A DNA stretch of 64,000 bases. Source: Marixanthomonas sp002364245 (GTDB taxonomy: Bacteria > Bacteroidota > Bacteroidia > Flavobacteriales > Flavobacteriaceae). The notes beneath the pieces are model-generated. The model made no database searches. It saw only the letters and a program-made list of their open reading frames with translations, and was not told the DNA's origin. A program made the translations under genes and the position numbers. This document shows positions 8,552-17,079 of this stretch, one piece after another; the stretch's first letter is position 1; the number at the start of each line of letters is the position of its first letter. Where the stretch lies: contig CAXAZF010000004.1 of the NCBI GenBank assembly GCA_963973455.1, positions 62,001-126,000 on the forward strand, written 5' to 3'.

Positions 8552-9103
8552 TTATAACCAGTTTTTTTCTAGACAGTTAGCCATCGCTTTACGGGCGCGA
8601 TGAATGATTACCCAAAGGTTAGACGGAGTGATATTATATTCATTACAAATTGCCTCAGTATCAAAATTGTCGATTGTTTTCATTTTAAAAATAGCGGCAT
8701 GTCGTTCATCTAATGTGTCTAGACACTCTAGAATGGCAAGTCGTAGTTCGCTGTTTTCCAATTTATCTTCGGCAGATTTATAATAAGGATCCTTAACGCG
8801 TTCTTCTAGCCAATCACCCTCCATGTCATCGTCTGTGTAATTAATGTGTACTTCTGCTTGTCCTTTTGTCGAATTTTTCTTTCGATAATGGTCTATAATT
8901 TTACGCTTTAAAATAGCAATAAGCCAAGTACGCTCACTAGCATTTCCTTTAAAGTTTTTTTTGGATTTTAAGCCAGCCAAAAAGGTCTCTGAAATTAGGT
9001 CTTGTGCCACAATATGATCATTAACACGCACAATGGTGTAGTTGTAAAGGTAGTCTGAATATCGATCCACCCAAGTTTCGGGGTGCAGGGTGTGCGTGGG
9101 CAT
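8552..9103 (-). CDS. ECF-type RNA polymerase sigma-70 factor
   Basis: About 183 residues from the ATG at 9103 (MPTHTLHPETWVDRY). The frame extends nine codons to a TTG at 9130, but a TANNTTTG box lies across that TTG, which favours the ATG. Region 2 is visible as DLISETFLAGLKS followed by ERTWLIAILKRKIIDHYRKK; region 4 as DTEAICNEYNITPSNLWVIIHRARKAM, a helix-turn-helix for -35 recognition. The next gene, 2 bp downstream, encodes a small HxxxCxxC protein that may be its anti-sigma partner. Regulon unknown. Confidence 0.9.
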   Translation of the reverse strand: MPTHTLHPETWVDRYSDYLYNYTIVRVNDHIVAQDLISETFLAGLKSKKNFKGNASERTWLIAILKRKIIDHYRKKNSTKGQAEVHINYTDDDMEGDWLEERVKDPYYKSAEDKLENSELRLAILECLDTLDERHAAIFKMKTIDNFDTEAICNEYNITPSNLWVIIHRARKAMANCLEKNWL

Positions 9104-9127
9104 GTGTTGGTTATATAGTGATTCATT

Positions 9128-9135
9128 CAAAAATA
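9128..9135 (-). promoter_or_regulatory. -7 box of the ECF sigma gene
   Basis: TATTTTTG on the minus strand (TANNTTTG), giving a start site near 9121 and an approximately 18-nt leader before the ATG at 9103. It overlaps the alternative TTG start, which helps decide the start codon. Confidence 0.4.
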
Positions 9136-9283
9136 GGAAAGTTTCAGCAGGAATAATACTTTTTCACATTTATATAAGACTTTTTATGGTACCGCCTTGC
9201 TTATAAGAAAGTAACTGTTAAATAATTAATGTTTCAACTTAATAATATTTAATTTTATACACTTGTTTAAACCCATTCACACA

Positions 9284-10735
9284 ATGAAAAAAATTACCTT
9301 ACTTTTTGTTTTCTTAATGACCACAGCCGTCTTTTTAGCACAAGAACAACCGTTCTATGCTACGATGGATGCAACCGATGCTGTAGAATTGCAAAAGGAA
9401 CTTCCCGATGATATCCAGATTATTGCAACTAAACAGAATCAATCTGCTGTTTTTATTTCTGAAGAAGCAGCTCATACATTACATAGAAATGTTTTAACTC
9501 ATGGACCGGGTTATGTTTTTAAATCTTCAAAAGAAAAAGCATTACAAGCCATAGAGCCTAAAGAACCCAAAACTGAAAGACGTGTTTTAGATTTTACCAT
9601 AAATCAAGATGCAGCAGTTGCAGAAGCACTCAATTTAGTAGAAGCTCAAAATATAGAAGACCAAATATTGGAGTTGCAAGCGTATGGTACTCGTTATCAT
9701 ACAAAACCTCAAGCAGAACAATCGGTACTAGACCTTAAAGATAAATGGGAAGCCATGGCACAAGCTGCAAATCGTGACGACGTAAGCGTGCGTATTGTAA
9801 ACCATGTTAATACGGGGATGCCTTCTGCAGTGATGACCATTGAAGGGGCTGAAAACCCAGATGAATTTGTGATTATTGGAGGTCATATAGATTCTACGGC
9901 CCCTGGTAGTGGTAATAATACCGCACCAGGAGCTGATGATGATGCATCAGGAATTTCGACTATTACAGAAGTTGCCAGAGTATTATTTGAAACAGATTTT
10001 GTACCTAATCGCACGGTGGAGTTTATGGCATTTGCTGCTGAAGAAATTGGGCTAGTTGGCTCTGCTGAAATAGCCCAAGAGTATAGCAATAACAATGTAA
10101 ATGTAATAGCTTATGTTCAATTTGATATGACAAACTATGCGGGTTCGGCAGCCGACGTTTATATTACAACGGACAATTATAATAGCAACGATTTAAATGC
10201 CTATTTAATTGAATTAATGGAGTATTACAACGATGCCTCTAGCGAACATGAGATTACATATGGTACCACCGCTTGTAATTATGGATGTTCAGATCATTTT
10301 AGTTGGGCAAATAATGGATATGAAGCAGCTTTTCCTTTTGAGGCTAGTTTTTCTGAAAGTAACCCAAACATACACACTACAGGTGACACCTATGATGTAA
10401 CTGGAGATGCTTTTAAAGCTGCTAAGTTTGCTAAACTAGGATTAGAATTTGTAATTGAAACTGCTAAAACGAATAACCTTTCTGTGTCTGAAATATCTGG
10501 ACTTGATTTTGATTTTATCGTTGCCAATAAAATACTTAACTATAAAATAAAGAACAGTACGGATAGGTTGGAAAAAATGGCTGTTATTGATGTGTCCGGC
10601 AAGCAAGTATTAACCGCAACCGATTTAGGACAACAAGGGACAGTTTCATTAGAAAGTCTGTCGCAAGGGTTTTATGTTGCAGTTTTTACTACTGATTCTA
10701 ATAAAAAATTAACTAAGAAGTTTATAGTGAATTAA
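9284..10735 (+). CDS. Secreted M28-family metallopeptidase with T9SS sorting domain
   Basis: A 483-residue secreted aminopeptidase-type enzyme from the ATG at 9284; an upstream TTG would add seven residues before the signal peptide. Signal peptide MKKITLLFVFLMTTAVFLAQ. The M28 core carries the two-zinc ligands in order: GGHIDS (His), GADDDASG (Asp), AAEEIGLVGS (Glu-Glu), QFDM (Asp) and IHTTGDT (His). Roughly the last 75 residues form a type IX secretion C-terminal domain, with the VIDVSGKQV, LSQGFYV and KKFIVN pattern, so export through T9SS is expected. It follows a divergent promoter region shared with the sigma factor gene and ends at a strong bidirectional terminator. Probable role: extracellular peptide breakdown. 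Confidence 0.93.
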   Translation: MKKITLLFVFLMTTAVFLAQEQPFYATMDATDAVELQKELPDDIQIIATKQNQSAVFISEEAAHTLHRNVLTHGPGYVFKSSKEKALQAIEPKEPKTERRVLDFTINQDAAVAEALNLVEAQNIEDQILELQAYGTRYHTKPQAEQSVLDLKDKWEAMAQAANRDDVSVRIVNHVNTGMPSAVMTIEGAENPDEFVIIGGHIDSTAPGSGNNTAPGADDDASGISTITEVARVLFETDFVPNRTVEFMAFAAEEIGLVGSAEIAQEYSNNNVNVIAYVQFDMTNYAGSAADVYITTDNYNSNDLNAYLIELMEYYNDASSEHEITYGTTACNYGCSDHFSWANNGYEAAFPFEASFSESNPNIHTTGDTYDVTGDAFKAAKFAKLGLEFVIETAKTNNLSVSEISGLDFDFIVANKILNYKIKNSTDRLEKMAVIDVSGKQVLTATDLGQQGTVSLESLSQGFYVAVFTTDSNKKLTKKFIVN

Positions 10736-10753
10736 AAATATTTATAAGAATGA

Positions 10754-10785
10754 AAAAAGCTGCTATTGAAAAATAGCAGCTTTTT
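10754..10785. terminator. Bidirectional terminator between convergent peptidase genes
   Basis: A perfect 14-bp inverted repeat: AAAAAGCTGCTATT (10754-10767) and AATAGCAGCTTTTT (10772-10785) with a GAAA tetraloop. A/T runs on both sides let it act in both directions, serving the M28 gene on the plus strand and the M3 gene on the minus strand. Confidence 0.93.
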
Positions 10786-10787
10786 AT

Positions 10788-12812
10788 TTAAATCAATCCA
10801 GCTCGTCTTAATAACGCATCAGGATTTGGTTTTTTACCACGAAACTTAATATACAGTTCCATTGGATCTTCGGTGCCGCCTTGTGACAATACAAAGTTTT
10901 TAAACTTATCGGCAACGGTTTTGTTGAAAATACCTTCTTCCTTAAAATAAGCAAATGCATCGGCATCTAACACTTCGGCCCATTTATAACTGTAATATCC
11001 TGCCGAATACCCTCCTTGAAATATATGTGAGAAAGAGGTGCTCATACAATTAGAAGCTACATCTGGGTATAAAGCTGTTTCGCCAAAGGCTTCTTTTTCG
11101 TGTGCTTTTACATCTTTTATCTCAGTTGGGTTTCCTCCATGCCATGCCATATCGAGCATACCAAAGCTTAATTGGCGTAAGGTTTTCATTCCTTCATGAA
11201 AAGCAGCCGATTCTTTTATCTTTTTTACATATTCCATCGGGATGACTTCATCGGTTTTATAATGAGTGGCAAATAGCTCTAGTGTTTCTTTTTCGTAACA
11301 CCAGTTCTCCAATATTTGGCTTGGTAATTCAACAAAATCCCAATACACGTTGGCACCCGATAAGCTTGCATAGGTTGTATTGGCTAACATGCCGTGCAAT
11401 GCATGTCCAAATTCGTGAAATAATGTGGTGACTTCATTAAAAGTTAATAACGAAGGCTTGCTAGCCGTTGGTTTGGTGAAGTTACATACAATTGAAATAT
11501 GCGGGCGTTCGTTGTTGCCGTTCTTTATCTCTTGTTGTTTGTAAATAGTCATCCAAGCACCGTTACGTTTTCCGGCTCGTGGATGAAAGTCTGCGTAAAA
11601 AATCGCTACCAAAGTATCATCTGCATCAGTAACACGGTATGTTTTTACTTCTGGGTGATATTTGTCAATATCGTTTACCTCTTCAAAAGAAAGTCCGTAA
11701 AGCTTTTTAGCAACAGTAAACACACCGTTTATTACGTTCTTTAACTCAAAGTAGGGTTTTAGCTTTTCATCGTCTAGGTTAAAACGTTTCTGTTTCAACT
11801 TCTCTGCATAATACGCTCCGTCCCATTTCTGTAATTGGTCAATGCCGTCTAATTCTTTTGCAAAAGTTTCCAGTTCAGCAAACTCTTTTTGAGCTGCGGG
11901 TTTTGCTTTTTGCAATAATTCATCTAAAAAAGAAGTAACTTTTTCAGGTGTTTCGGCCATGCGTTCTTCTAGTACGAAGTGTGCGTGACTATCATAACCC
12001 AACAATTGTGCTCTTTGATAGCGAAGGTTGGCAATTTGAAGTACAATTTCTTGGTTGTCCAATTCGTCTTTATGAAACGCTTTACTTCCAAAAGCAAGGG
12101 ATAGTTCTTTTCGTAATTCACGATTATCCGCATACGTCATAAAGGGAATATAGCTGGGATAGGCCAAGGTGAACATCCAGCCATCTTTACCTTTTTCTTT
12201 TGCTGTGTCGGCAGCTTCTTCTTTGGCGCCTTCGGGTAAACCGGAAAGTTTATCTTCGTCGGTAATATGTAACTCGTATTTATTGGTTTCGGCCAATACG
12301 TGTTCGCCAAAAGTTAAGCTAAGCTTAGATAAGTCTTGGTCTATTTTACGAAGTTTTTGTTTTTTGTCTTCTGAAAGATTAGCGCCATTACGTGCAAAGC
12401 CTTTGTATTGTTTTTCTAGCAACATACTCTCTTCAGCAGTAAGCGTCATAGAATCTTTACGATTATACACGCTTTTAACACGTTTAAATAATGCTTCGTT
12501 AAGTAGCAGGTCATTTTTAAAGTCGGAAAGTAAGGGTGAAACGTCTTGCGCTATTTTCTGAATTTCTTCGTTGGTTTCAGCGCTATTGAGATTAAAGAAA
12601 ATACCTGTCACGCGATTTAACTGCTCGCCAGTACGTTCTAGTGCTTCAACTGAATTTTTAAACGTAGGAGTCTCTTTGTTTTCGGTAATTGTATTTATTT
12701 CTTCCTTTGTGTCTTTTATTAACTGCTTGATGGCAGGTAAAAAGTGCTCGTTTTCTATTTTTGAAAACGGGGCAGTATTAAAAGGTTGTAATAGTGGGTT
12801 TGTTTCTGTCAT
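10788..12812 (-). CDS. M3-family metallopeptidase (oligopeptidase A / Dcp type)
   Basis: A 674-residue zinc oligopeptidase. The catalytic HEFGH motif is in TLFHEFGHALHGML, and the third ligand Glu is in YWDFVELPSQILE, about 25 residues on. The N-terminus (NPLLQPFNTAPFSKIENEHF) is typical of cytosolic PrlC/Dcp-like enzymes, and no signal peptide is present, so it likely hydrolyses short peptides in the cytoplasm. Its gene follows purE on the same strand with a 28-bp gap and ends at the shared terminator. PrlC and Dcp types cannot be told apart with confidence here. Confidence 0.92.
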   Translation of the reverse strand: MTETNPLLQPFNTAPFSKIENEHFLPAIKQLIKDTKEEINTITENKETPTFKNSVEALERTGEQLNRVTGIFFNLNSAETNEEIQKIAQDVSPLLSDFKNDLLLNEALFKRVKSVYNRKDSMTLTAEESMLLEKQYKGFARNGANLSEDKKQKLRKIDQDLSKLSLTFGEHVLAETNKYELHITDEDKLSGLPEGAKEEAADTAKEKGKDGWMFTLAYPSYIPFMTYADNRELRKELSLAFGSKAFHKDELDNQEIVLQIANLRYQRAQLLGYDSHAHFVLEERMAETPEKVTSFLDELLQKAKPAAQKEFAELETFAKELDGIDQLQKWDGAYYAEKLKQKRFNLDDEKLKPYFELKNVINGVFTVAKKLYGLSFEEVNDIDKYHPEVKTYRVTDADDTLVAIFYADFHPRAGKRNGAWMTIYKQQEIKNGNNERPHISIVCNFTKPTASKPSLLTFNEVTTLFHEFGHALHGMLANTTYASLSGANVYWDFVELPSQILENWCYEKETLELFATHYKTDEVIPMEYVKKIKESAAFHEGMKTLRQLSFGMLDMAWHGGNPTEIKDVKAHEKEAFGETALYPDVASNCMSTSFSHIFQGGYSAGYYSYKWAEVLDADAFAYFKEEGIFNKTVADKFKNFVLSQGGTEDPMELYIKFRGKKPNPDALLRRAGLI

Positions 12813-12840
12813 AGTCTATTTTTATTTGCCTTGATAATGG

Positions 12841-13338
12841 TTAGCTGCCTTTCCCTTCCCGAACCTTTTTAGCGCCTTCTTCTACTTTAATTTTTAAACC
12901 TTCTTTATAAGCTACTACTTTATCAAGAACACATTTGTCAGTACTACCAATAATCTGGGCTGCTAATATTCCGGCGTTTTTGGCACCGTTTAAAGCAACC
13001 GTGGCAACGGGTACACCGCCCGGCATTTGTAGAATAGAAAGTACAGAGTCCCAACCATCAATAGAGTTGCTCGACTTTACGGGAACGCCAATAACTGGAA
13101 GCGGCGAAAGCGAGGCAATCATACCTGGTAAGTGCGCAGCACCGCCAGCACCGGCAATGATAACGTTAATGCCGCGGGTGTGAGCGTTTTTTCCGTAATC
13201 GAATAATTTGTCAGGCGTTCGGTGTGCCGAAACAATATCTACTTCAACTTCAATGTCGAAGCCTTTTAAAATTTCTATAGCGTCTTCCATAACGGGCATG
13301 TCACTTGTACTGCCCATGATAATTCCTACTTTGCTCAT
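12841..13338 (-). CDS. purE: N5-carboxyaminoimidazole ribonucleotide mutase
   Basis: The 165-residue class I PurE converts N5-CAIR to CAIR in de novo purine synthesis. The N-terminal IIMGSTSDMPVMEDA is the substrate phosphate-binding segment, and SAHRTPDKL carries the catalytic His of the family. IAGAGGAAHLPGM and LSPLPVIGVPV follow in standard order. It lies 16 bp after purK on the same strand, so the two successive steps are co-transcribed. Confidence 0.97.
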   Translation of the reverse strand: MSKVGIIMGSTSDMPVMEDAIEILKGFDIEVEVDIVSAHRTPDKLFDYGKNAHTRGINVIIAGAGGAAHLPGMIASLSPLPVIGVPVKSSNSIDGWDSVLSILQMPGGVPVATVALNGAKNAGILAAQIIGSTDKCVLDKVVAYKEGLKIKVEEGAKKVREGKGS

Positions 13339-13354
13339 AATATCTTTTATTTAC

Positions 13355-14506
13355 TTAACTAATTACCCGTATGGTTTTCTTTACCTCTTCAGCAACTTTA
13401 CGCGCTTGGTTGATGTCTTCGTCTATAATTGTTACGTGGCCCATTTTTCGGAATGGACGTGTTTGTTTTTTTCCATAAATATGTGGCGTTACGCCATCCA
13501 TCGCCATGATAGTTTCGATGTTTTCATATTTTACATCGCCGGTATGGTCTTCATGACCTACTAAGTTCACCATAATTCCGCCTACTTTACTATCTGTTTT
13601 TCCTAAGGGTAGATTTAAAATGGCGCGTAAGTGTTGCTCAAACTGATTGGTGTAACTGGCCTCAATGCTGTAATGACCACTGTTATGAGGGCGTGGCGCT
13701 ACTTCGTTTACTAGAATTTCATCGTCTTCTGTTTGGAAAAGTTCAACAGCTAACAAACCTACGTGTTCAAAGGTTTCAGAAACTTGTTTGGCAACGGCTC
13801 TTGCTTTTTCGGCGACTTTAGGCTCTATTCGGGCAGGGCAGATAACGTATTCTACTTGATTGGCTTCAGGGTGAAACTCCATTTCAACTACTGGATAGGT
13901 GCGAACTTCACCACTCGGATTACGAGAAACAATAACTGCCAATTCATTTTTAAAAGGAATCAATTTTTCAGCAATACACGGTCCTTCGGCCAGCGGAATA
14001 ACATCTTCCGCATCACGAATTATACTAACGCCTTTTCCGTCATATCCGCCCGTACAACTTTTCCAAACAAAGGGATAGTGCAGTTCCTTGCGGACAATTG
14101 CCTCGTTTAAATCGTATTTGTCTTTGTAGCGTTTAAAGGGTGACGTAGGAATTTTATGTTCTTTATAAAACTGCTTTTGTACGCCTTTATCCTGTATTTT
14201 TCGAAGCGTTTCTGAAGAAGGATATACTGTTACGCCTTCTTGTTCCAGTTTTTCCAATGCTTCTATATTGACGCCTTCAATTTCAAAAGTAAGCACATCT
14301 GCTTTTTTTCCGAAGTTATAGACGGTATCAAAATCCATCAGGTCGCCTTGCTCAAAATGGTCGCAAGCAATGCGGCAAGGAGCTTCGGCGCTGGGGTCTA
14401 GAACGTTGGTTTTTATATCGTATTTGCGTGTTTCGTACAGCAGCATTTTGCCCAGTTGGCCGCCGCCGAGTATTCCGAGAGTGAAAGAGGACGAAAAGTA
14501 GTTCAT
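13355..14506 (-). CDS. purK: 5-(carboxyamino)imidazole ribonucleotide synthase
   Basis: ATP-grasp enzyme that carboxylates AIR with bicarbonate to give N5-CAIR, the substrate of the downstream PurE. It has 383 residues from the ATG at 14506; a GTG two codons earlier is rejected. ILGGGQLGKML near the N-terminus, FVWKSCTGGYDGKGV (ATP-grasp loop) and NEVAPRPHNSGHYSIE (metal and substrate site) identify it. A TATCTTTG box ends 5 bp before the ATG, which suggests a leaderless purKE transcript. No purine riboswitch-like structure was seen. Confidence 0.97.
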   Translation of the reverse strand: MNYFSSSFTLGILGGGQLGKMLLYETRKYDIKTNVLDPSAEAPCRIACDHFEQGDLMDFDTVYNFGKKADVLTFEIEGVNIEALEKLEQEGVTVYPSSETLRKIQDKGVQKQFYKEHKIPTSPFKRYKDKYDLNEAIVRKELHYPFVWKSCTGGYDGKGVSIIRDAEDVIPLAEGPCIAEKLIPFKNELAVIVSRNPSGEVRTYPVVEMEFHPEANQVEYVICPARIEPKVAEKARAVAKQVSETFEHVGLLAVELFQTEDDEILVNEVAPRPHNSGHYSIEASYTNQFEQHLRAILNLPLGKTDSKVGGIMVNLVGHEDHTGDVKYENIETIMAMDGVTPHIYGKKQTRPFRKMGHVTIIDEDINQARKVAEEVKKTIRVIS

Positions 14507-14511
14507 ACGCA

Positions 14512-14519
14512 CAAAGATA
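14512..14519 (-). promoter_or_regulatory. -7 box directly before purK
   Basis: TATCTTTG on the minus strand (TANNTTTG) ends 5 bp before the purK ATG at 14506. The predicted start site falls at or next to the ATG. No clear -33 partner. Confidence 0.45.
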
Positions 14520-14610
14520 ACAAAAGGGCGTGGGAGTTTTTTATTTTTTTAAAAGAGAGTTTTTGAATGTGGTTTACATTACTTCGGAAAAACCAAGGAG
14601 AGGATTTTTA

Positions 14611-14708
14611 CAGTTGTTTTCTTCGACTTTACCCCTTGTTTTCTTCGAGTATAATGCATAAAAGCAGGGGGTTACTCGAAGGAAAGTCGAAGAAGACTCG
14701 AAGAAAAG
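14611..14708. repeat. Compact foldback repeat with four TTCGA-centred arms
   Basis: Two direct copies of TTTTCTTCGA (14617-14626, 14639-14648) face two inverted copies (GTCGAAGAAG from 14686; ACTCGAAGAAAA 14696-14707). CTTCGAGTA (14643-14651) and TACTCGAAG (14673-14681) form a perfect 9-bp hairpin with a 21-nt loop, and TTTTCTTCGAGT can instead pair exactly with 14696-14707. It lies in the longest gene-free stretch of the window (14507-14869, 363 bp), between purK and adk. Apart from this element, a hairpin at 14767-14795 and a -7 box at 14807, I see nothing in that gap. Function unknown; a dispersed repeat or RNA fold is possible. Confidence 0.7.
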
Positions 14709-14806
14709 TTGGAAATAATGCGAGGAAAAGTTATTTTTTCTATTTTGAGAAAATTTATAGCTAAAACACTTTTAGAGCATACGGCTCTCAAGTGCTTTGC
14801 AATTAG

Positions 14807-14814
14807 TATCTTTG
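14807..14814 (+). promoter_or_regulatory. -7 box upstream of adk
   Basis: TATCTTTG (TANNTTTG) lies 55 bp before the adk ATG at 14870. A hairpin (CACTT-AGAGC / GCTCT-AAGTG, 14767-14795) occupies the place where a -33 element would be expected, so it may mark an operator or the end of an upstream transcript. Confidence 0.45.
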
Positions 14815-14869
14815 CACCTTCGTTATGTGGCGATTTATAAAAAATTTATTCAGAAAGAACAAAAGAGTA

Positions 14870-15442
14870 ATGACAAACATCGTATTATTTGGCCCTCCGG
14901 GAGCAGGAAAAGGAACACAAGCTGACGTTTTAAAAGAGAAATATAACCTGGTACACATTTCAACTGGAGATGTTTTTCGATATAACATAAAAAATAGCAC
15001 CGAATTAGGTGATTTGGCCAAAAGCTATATGGACAAGGGGCATTTAGTACCTGATGAGGTAACTATTAATATGCTAAAAGCTGAAGTTGAAAAAAACGAA
15101 GATGCCAAAGGGTTTATTTTTGATGGTTTTCCACGTACCGAAGCTCAAGCTGAGGCACTATCCAACTTAATGGATGAAAAAGATTCTCAAATAGATGCTA
15201 TGGTGGCCCTTGAGGTAGACGATGAGGTTTTGGTGAAGCGTCTTTTAGAACGTGGAAAAGTAAGCGGCAGAGCCGATGATGCAAACGAAGATGTAATTAG
15301 AGAGCGTATTGCAGAATATTACCGTAAAACGGATATTCTAAAAAAATACTATCAAAAACAAGACAAATATTACGGTGTATATGGTGTGGGTAGTATTGAA
15401 GAAATTACGGAGCGTTTAAGTGAAGTAATTGATAAACTATAG
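14870..15442 (+). CDS. adk: Adenylate kinase
   Basis: Interconverts ATP + AMP and 2 ADP. It has 190 residues from the ATG at 14870 (MTNIVLFGPPGAGKGTQ), which places the P-loop GPPGAGKGT at residues 8-16 as in the family; an ATG at 14825 would add 15 basic residues not expected for Adk. Further motifs are HISTGDVFRYNI, the AMP-site FDGFPRTEAQAEAL and the LID region with RGKVSGRADD. The LID lacks the four zinc cysteines of Gram-positive enzymes and is the short form. Followed by obgE after 34 bp, likely co-transcribed. Confidence 0.97.
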   Translation: MTNIVLFGPPGAGKGTQADVLKEKYNLVHISTGDVFRYNIKNSTELGDLAKSYMDKGHLVPDEVTINMLKAEVEKNEDAKGFIFDGFPRTEAQAEALSNLMDEKDSQIDAMVALEVDDEVLVKRLLERGKVSGRADDANEDVIRERIAEYYRKTDILKKYYQKQDKYYGVYGVGSIEEITERLSEVIDKL

Positions 15443-15476
15443 CGCTTACAAATAACAATTAAGTTTAAAAATTTAT

Positions 15477-16493
15477 ATGACTGAAGGCAATTTTGTTGAT
15501 TACGTAAAGATTCACCTTACTTCTGGAAAAGGAGGAAAGGGCAGTACGCATTTACGTAGAGAAAAGTATATACCAAAAGGAGGTCCCGATGGGGGTGATG
15601 GTGGTCGTGGTGGTCATATAATTTTACAAGCTAATAAAAATCTTTGGACGCTGTATCATTTAAAATTTAAGCGTCACTTTAAAGCCGGTCATGGCGGAGC
15701 AGGAGGAAAACAAACTAGTACAGGTGCCGATGGCGACGATGTAATCATCGAAGTACCATTAGGGACGGTAGTTAAAAATACCGACACTGGTGAAACCTTG
15801 TTCGAAATGACCGAACATGAAGAAGAACGCATTGTTGCTAAAGGTGGAAAAGGCGGAAAAGGGAATGCACACTTTAAATCTGCTACGCGACAAACGCCCC
15901 GTTTCGCACAACCTGGTCTGGAAGGGGAGGAAATGAATATAACAGTAGAACTAAAAGTATTGGCTGATGTAGGTTTGGTAGGCTTCCCGAATGCCGGTAA
16001 ATCGACATTGCTTTCTGTAGTTACTGCTGCTAAACCCAAGATTGCCAATTACGAATTTACCACGCTAAAACCGAACTTAGGAATTGTTACGTATCGAGAC
16101 CATCAAACTTTTGTAATGGCCGATATTCCCGGAATTATTGAAGGTGCAGCCGAAGGAAAAGGATTGGGGCATTACTTTTTGCGCCATATAGAGCGTAACT
16201 CAACTTTGCTGTTTTTGATTCCTGCCGATGCAGATGATATAAAAAAACAGTACGATATTCTGTTAGACGAATTAAAACGATACAATCCAGAGCTGTTGGA
16301 TAAAGAACGCCTTATCGCCATATCAAAAAGCGATATGCTTGATGAAGAGTTAAAAGGTGAAATGAAAGAACAGCTAGATAAAGAATTTAAAGGCTTACCG
16401 TATTTATTTATTTCTTCCGTAGCACAACAAGGTTTAATGGAGCTTAAAGATAGCTTGTGGGAGATGCTGAATAAAGGTGTAGAAGAAGTTTAA
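15477..16493 (+). CDS. obgE: GTPase ObgE/CgtA
   Basis: Essential 50S-assembly and stress GTPase of 338 residues. The glycine-rich Obg domain fills the first ~155 residues (repeated GGDGG/GGKGG stretches), followed by a G domain: P-loop GFPNAGKST, switch region YEFTTLKPNLG, DIPGIIEGA (G3), SKSD (G4) and SSVAQQG (G5). It ends after the G domain, without the long C-terminal tail of some Gram-positive forms. Same strand as adk, 34-bp gap. Confidence 0.97.
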   Translation: MTEGNFVDYVKIHLTSGKGGKGSTHLRREKYIPKGGPDGGDGGRGGHIILQANKNLWTLYHLKFKRHFKAGHGGAGGKQTSTGADGDDVIIEVPLGTVVKNTDTGETLFEMTEHEEERIVAKGGKGGKGNAHFKSATRQTPRFAQPGLEGEEMNITVELKVLADVGLVGFPNAGKSTLLSVVTAAKPKIANYEFTTLKPNLGIVTYRDHQTFVMADIPGIIEGAAEGKGLGHYFLRHIERNSTLLFLIPADADDIKKQYDILLDELKRYNPELLDKERLIAISKSDMLDEELKGEMKEQLDKEFKGLPYLFISSVAQQGLMELKDSLWEMLNKGVEEV

Positions 16494-16560
16494 CCTTCCT
16501 TTAAAATCTATTGGCGTACTTTTTGCGTAGTTTTAGTATAGGAATGTAATTCTTAAAACT

Positions 16561-17079
16561 ATGAAGTATTTTTCTATTGTATTGATTGCCCTGCTATTCG
16601 TTTCCTGCGGAACAAGCGTAGGTGTAGATTATGATAAAGAGGTTGACTTTTCGCAATACAAAACCTATAATTTCTTCCCGACTATTGATTCAGGTTTAAA
16701 CGATCTGGACGATAAACGGATTATGCAAGCGACCGATAGTGTGTTACAAGCACGTGGTTTTGTGAAATCTGAAACGCCACAACTATACATTAACTTTTTT
16801 GCAAAAGAAAACCTTCGGAGTTCACGTAACTCTATAGGTATTGGTGTTGGTGGCGGTGGAGGCAATGTAGGCGTTGGCGTTAGTGGTGGTATTCCTATTG
16901 GTGGCCGTATATATGAACAGGCCATCACCATGGACTTTATAGATGTTTCTAATGACGATTTAATTTGGCAAGCAATCGCCGAAGCTGATTTAAAAGAAAA
17001 AGCCAATCCACTTCAGAAAAAAGAACATTACGAAGAGGTAGTTTCAAAAATCCTAAAAAAATTCCCGCCTTCCAAGTAA
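16561..17079 (+). CDS. DUF4136 lipoprotein (first of two)
   Basis: A 172-residue envelope lipoprotein; the signal segment ends in LFVSC, with Cys16 the lipidation site. The body matches the DUF4136 pattern: VDYDKEVDFSQYKTYNFF after the signal, a mid-segment with alternating strands and the late DLIWQAIAEADL. A glycine-rich insert (GVGGGGGNVGVGVSGG) lies near residue 100. Its stop overlaps the ATG of a second DUF4136 gene, so the two are translationally coupled. Biological role unknown. Confidence 0.87.
   Translation: MKYFSIVLIALLFVSCGTSVGVDYDKEVDFSQYKTYNFFPTIDSGLNDLDDKRIMQATDSVLQARGFVKSETPQLYINFFAKENLRSSRNSIGIGVGGGGGNVGVGVSGGIPIGGRIYEQAITMDFIDVSNDDLIWQAIAEADLKEKANPLQKKEHYEEVVSKILKKFPPSK

Noticed and set aside
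9104..9130. TTG start for the ECF sigma gene
   Set aside because: A TANNTTTG box overlaps the TTG and the ATG at 9103 matches the expected N-terminus.
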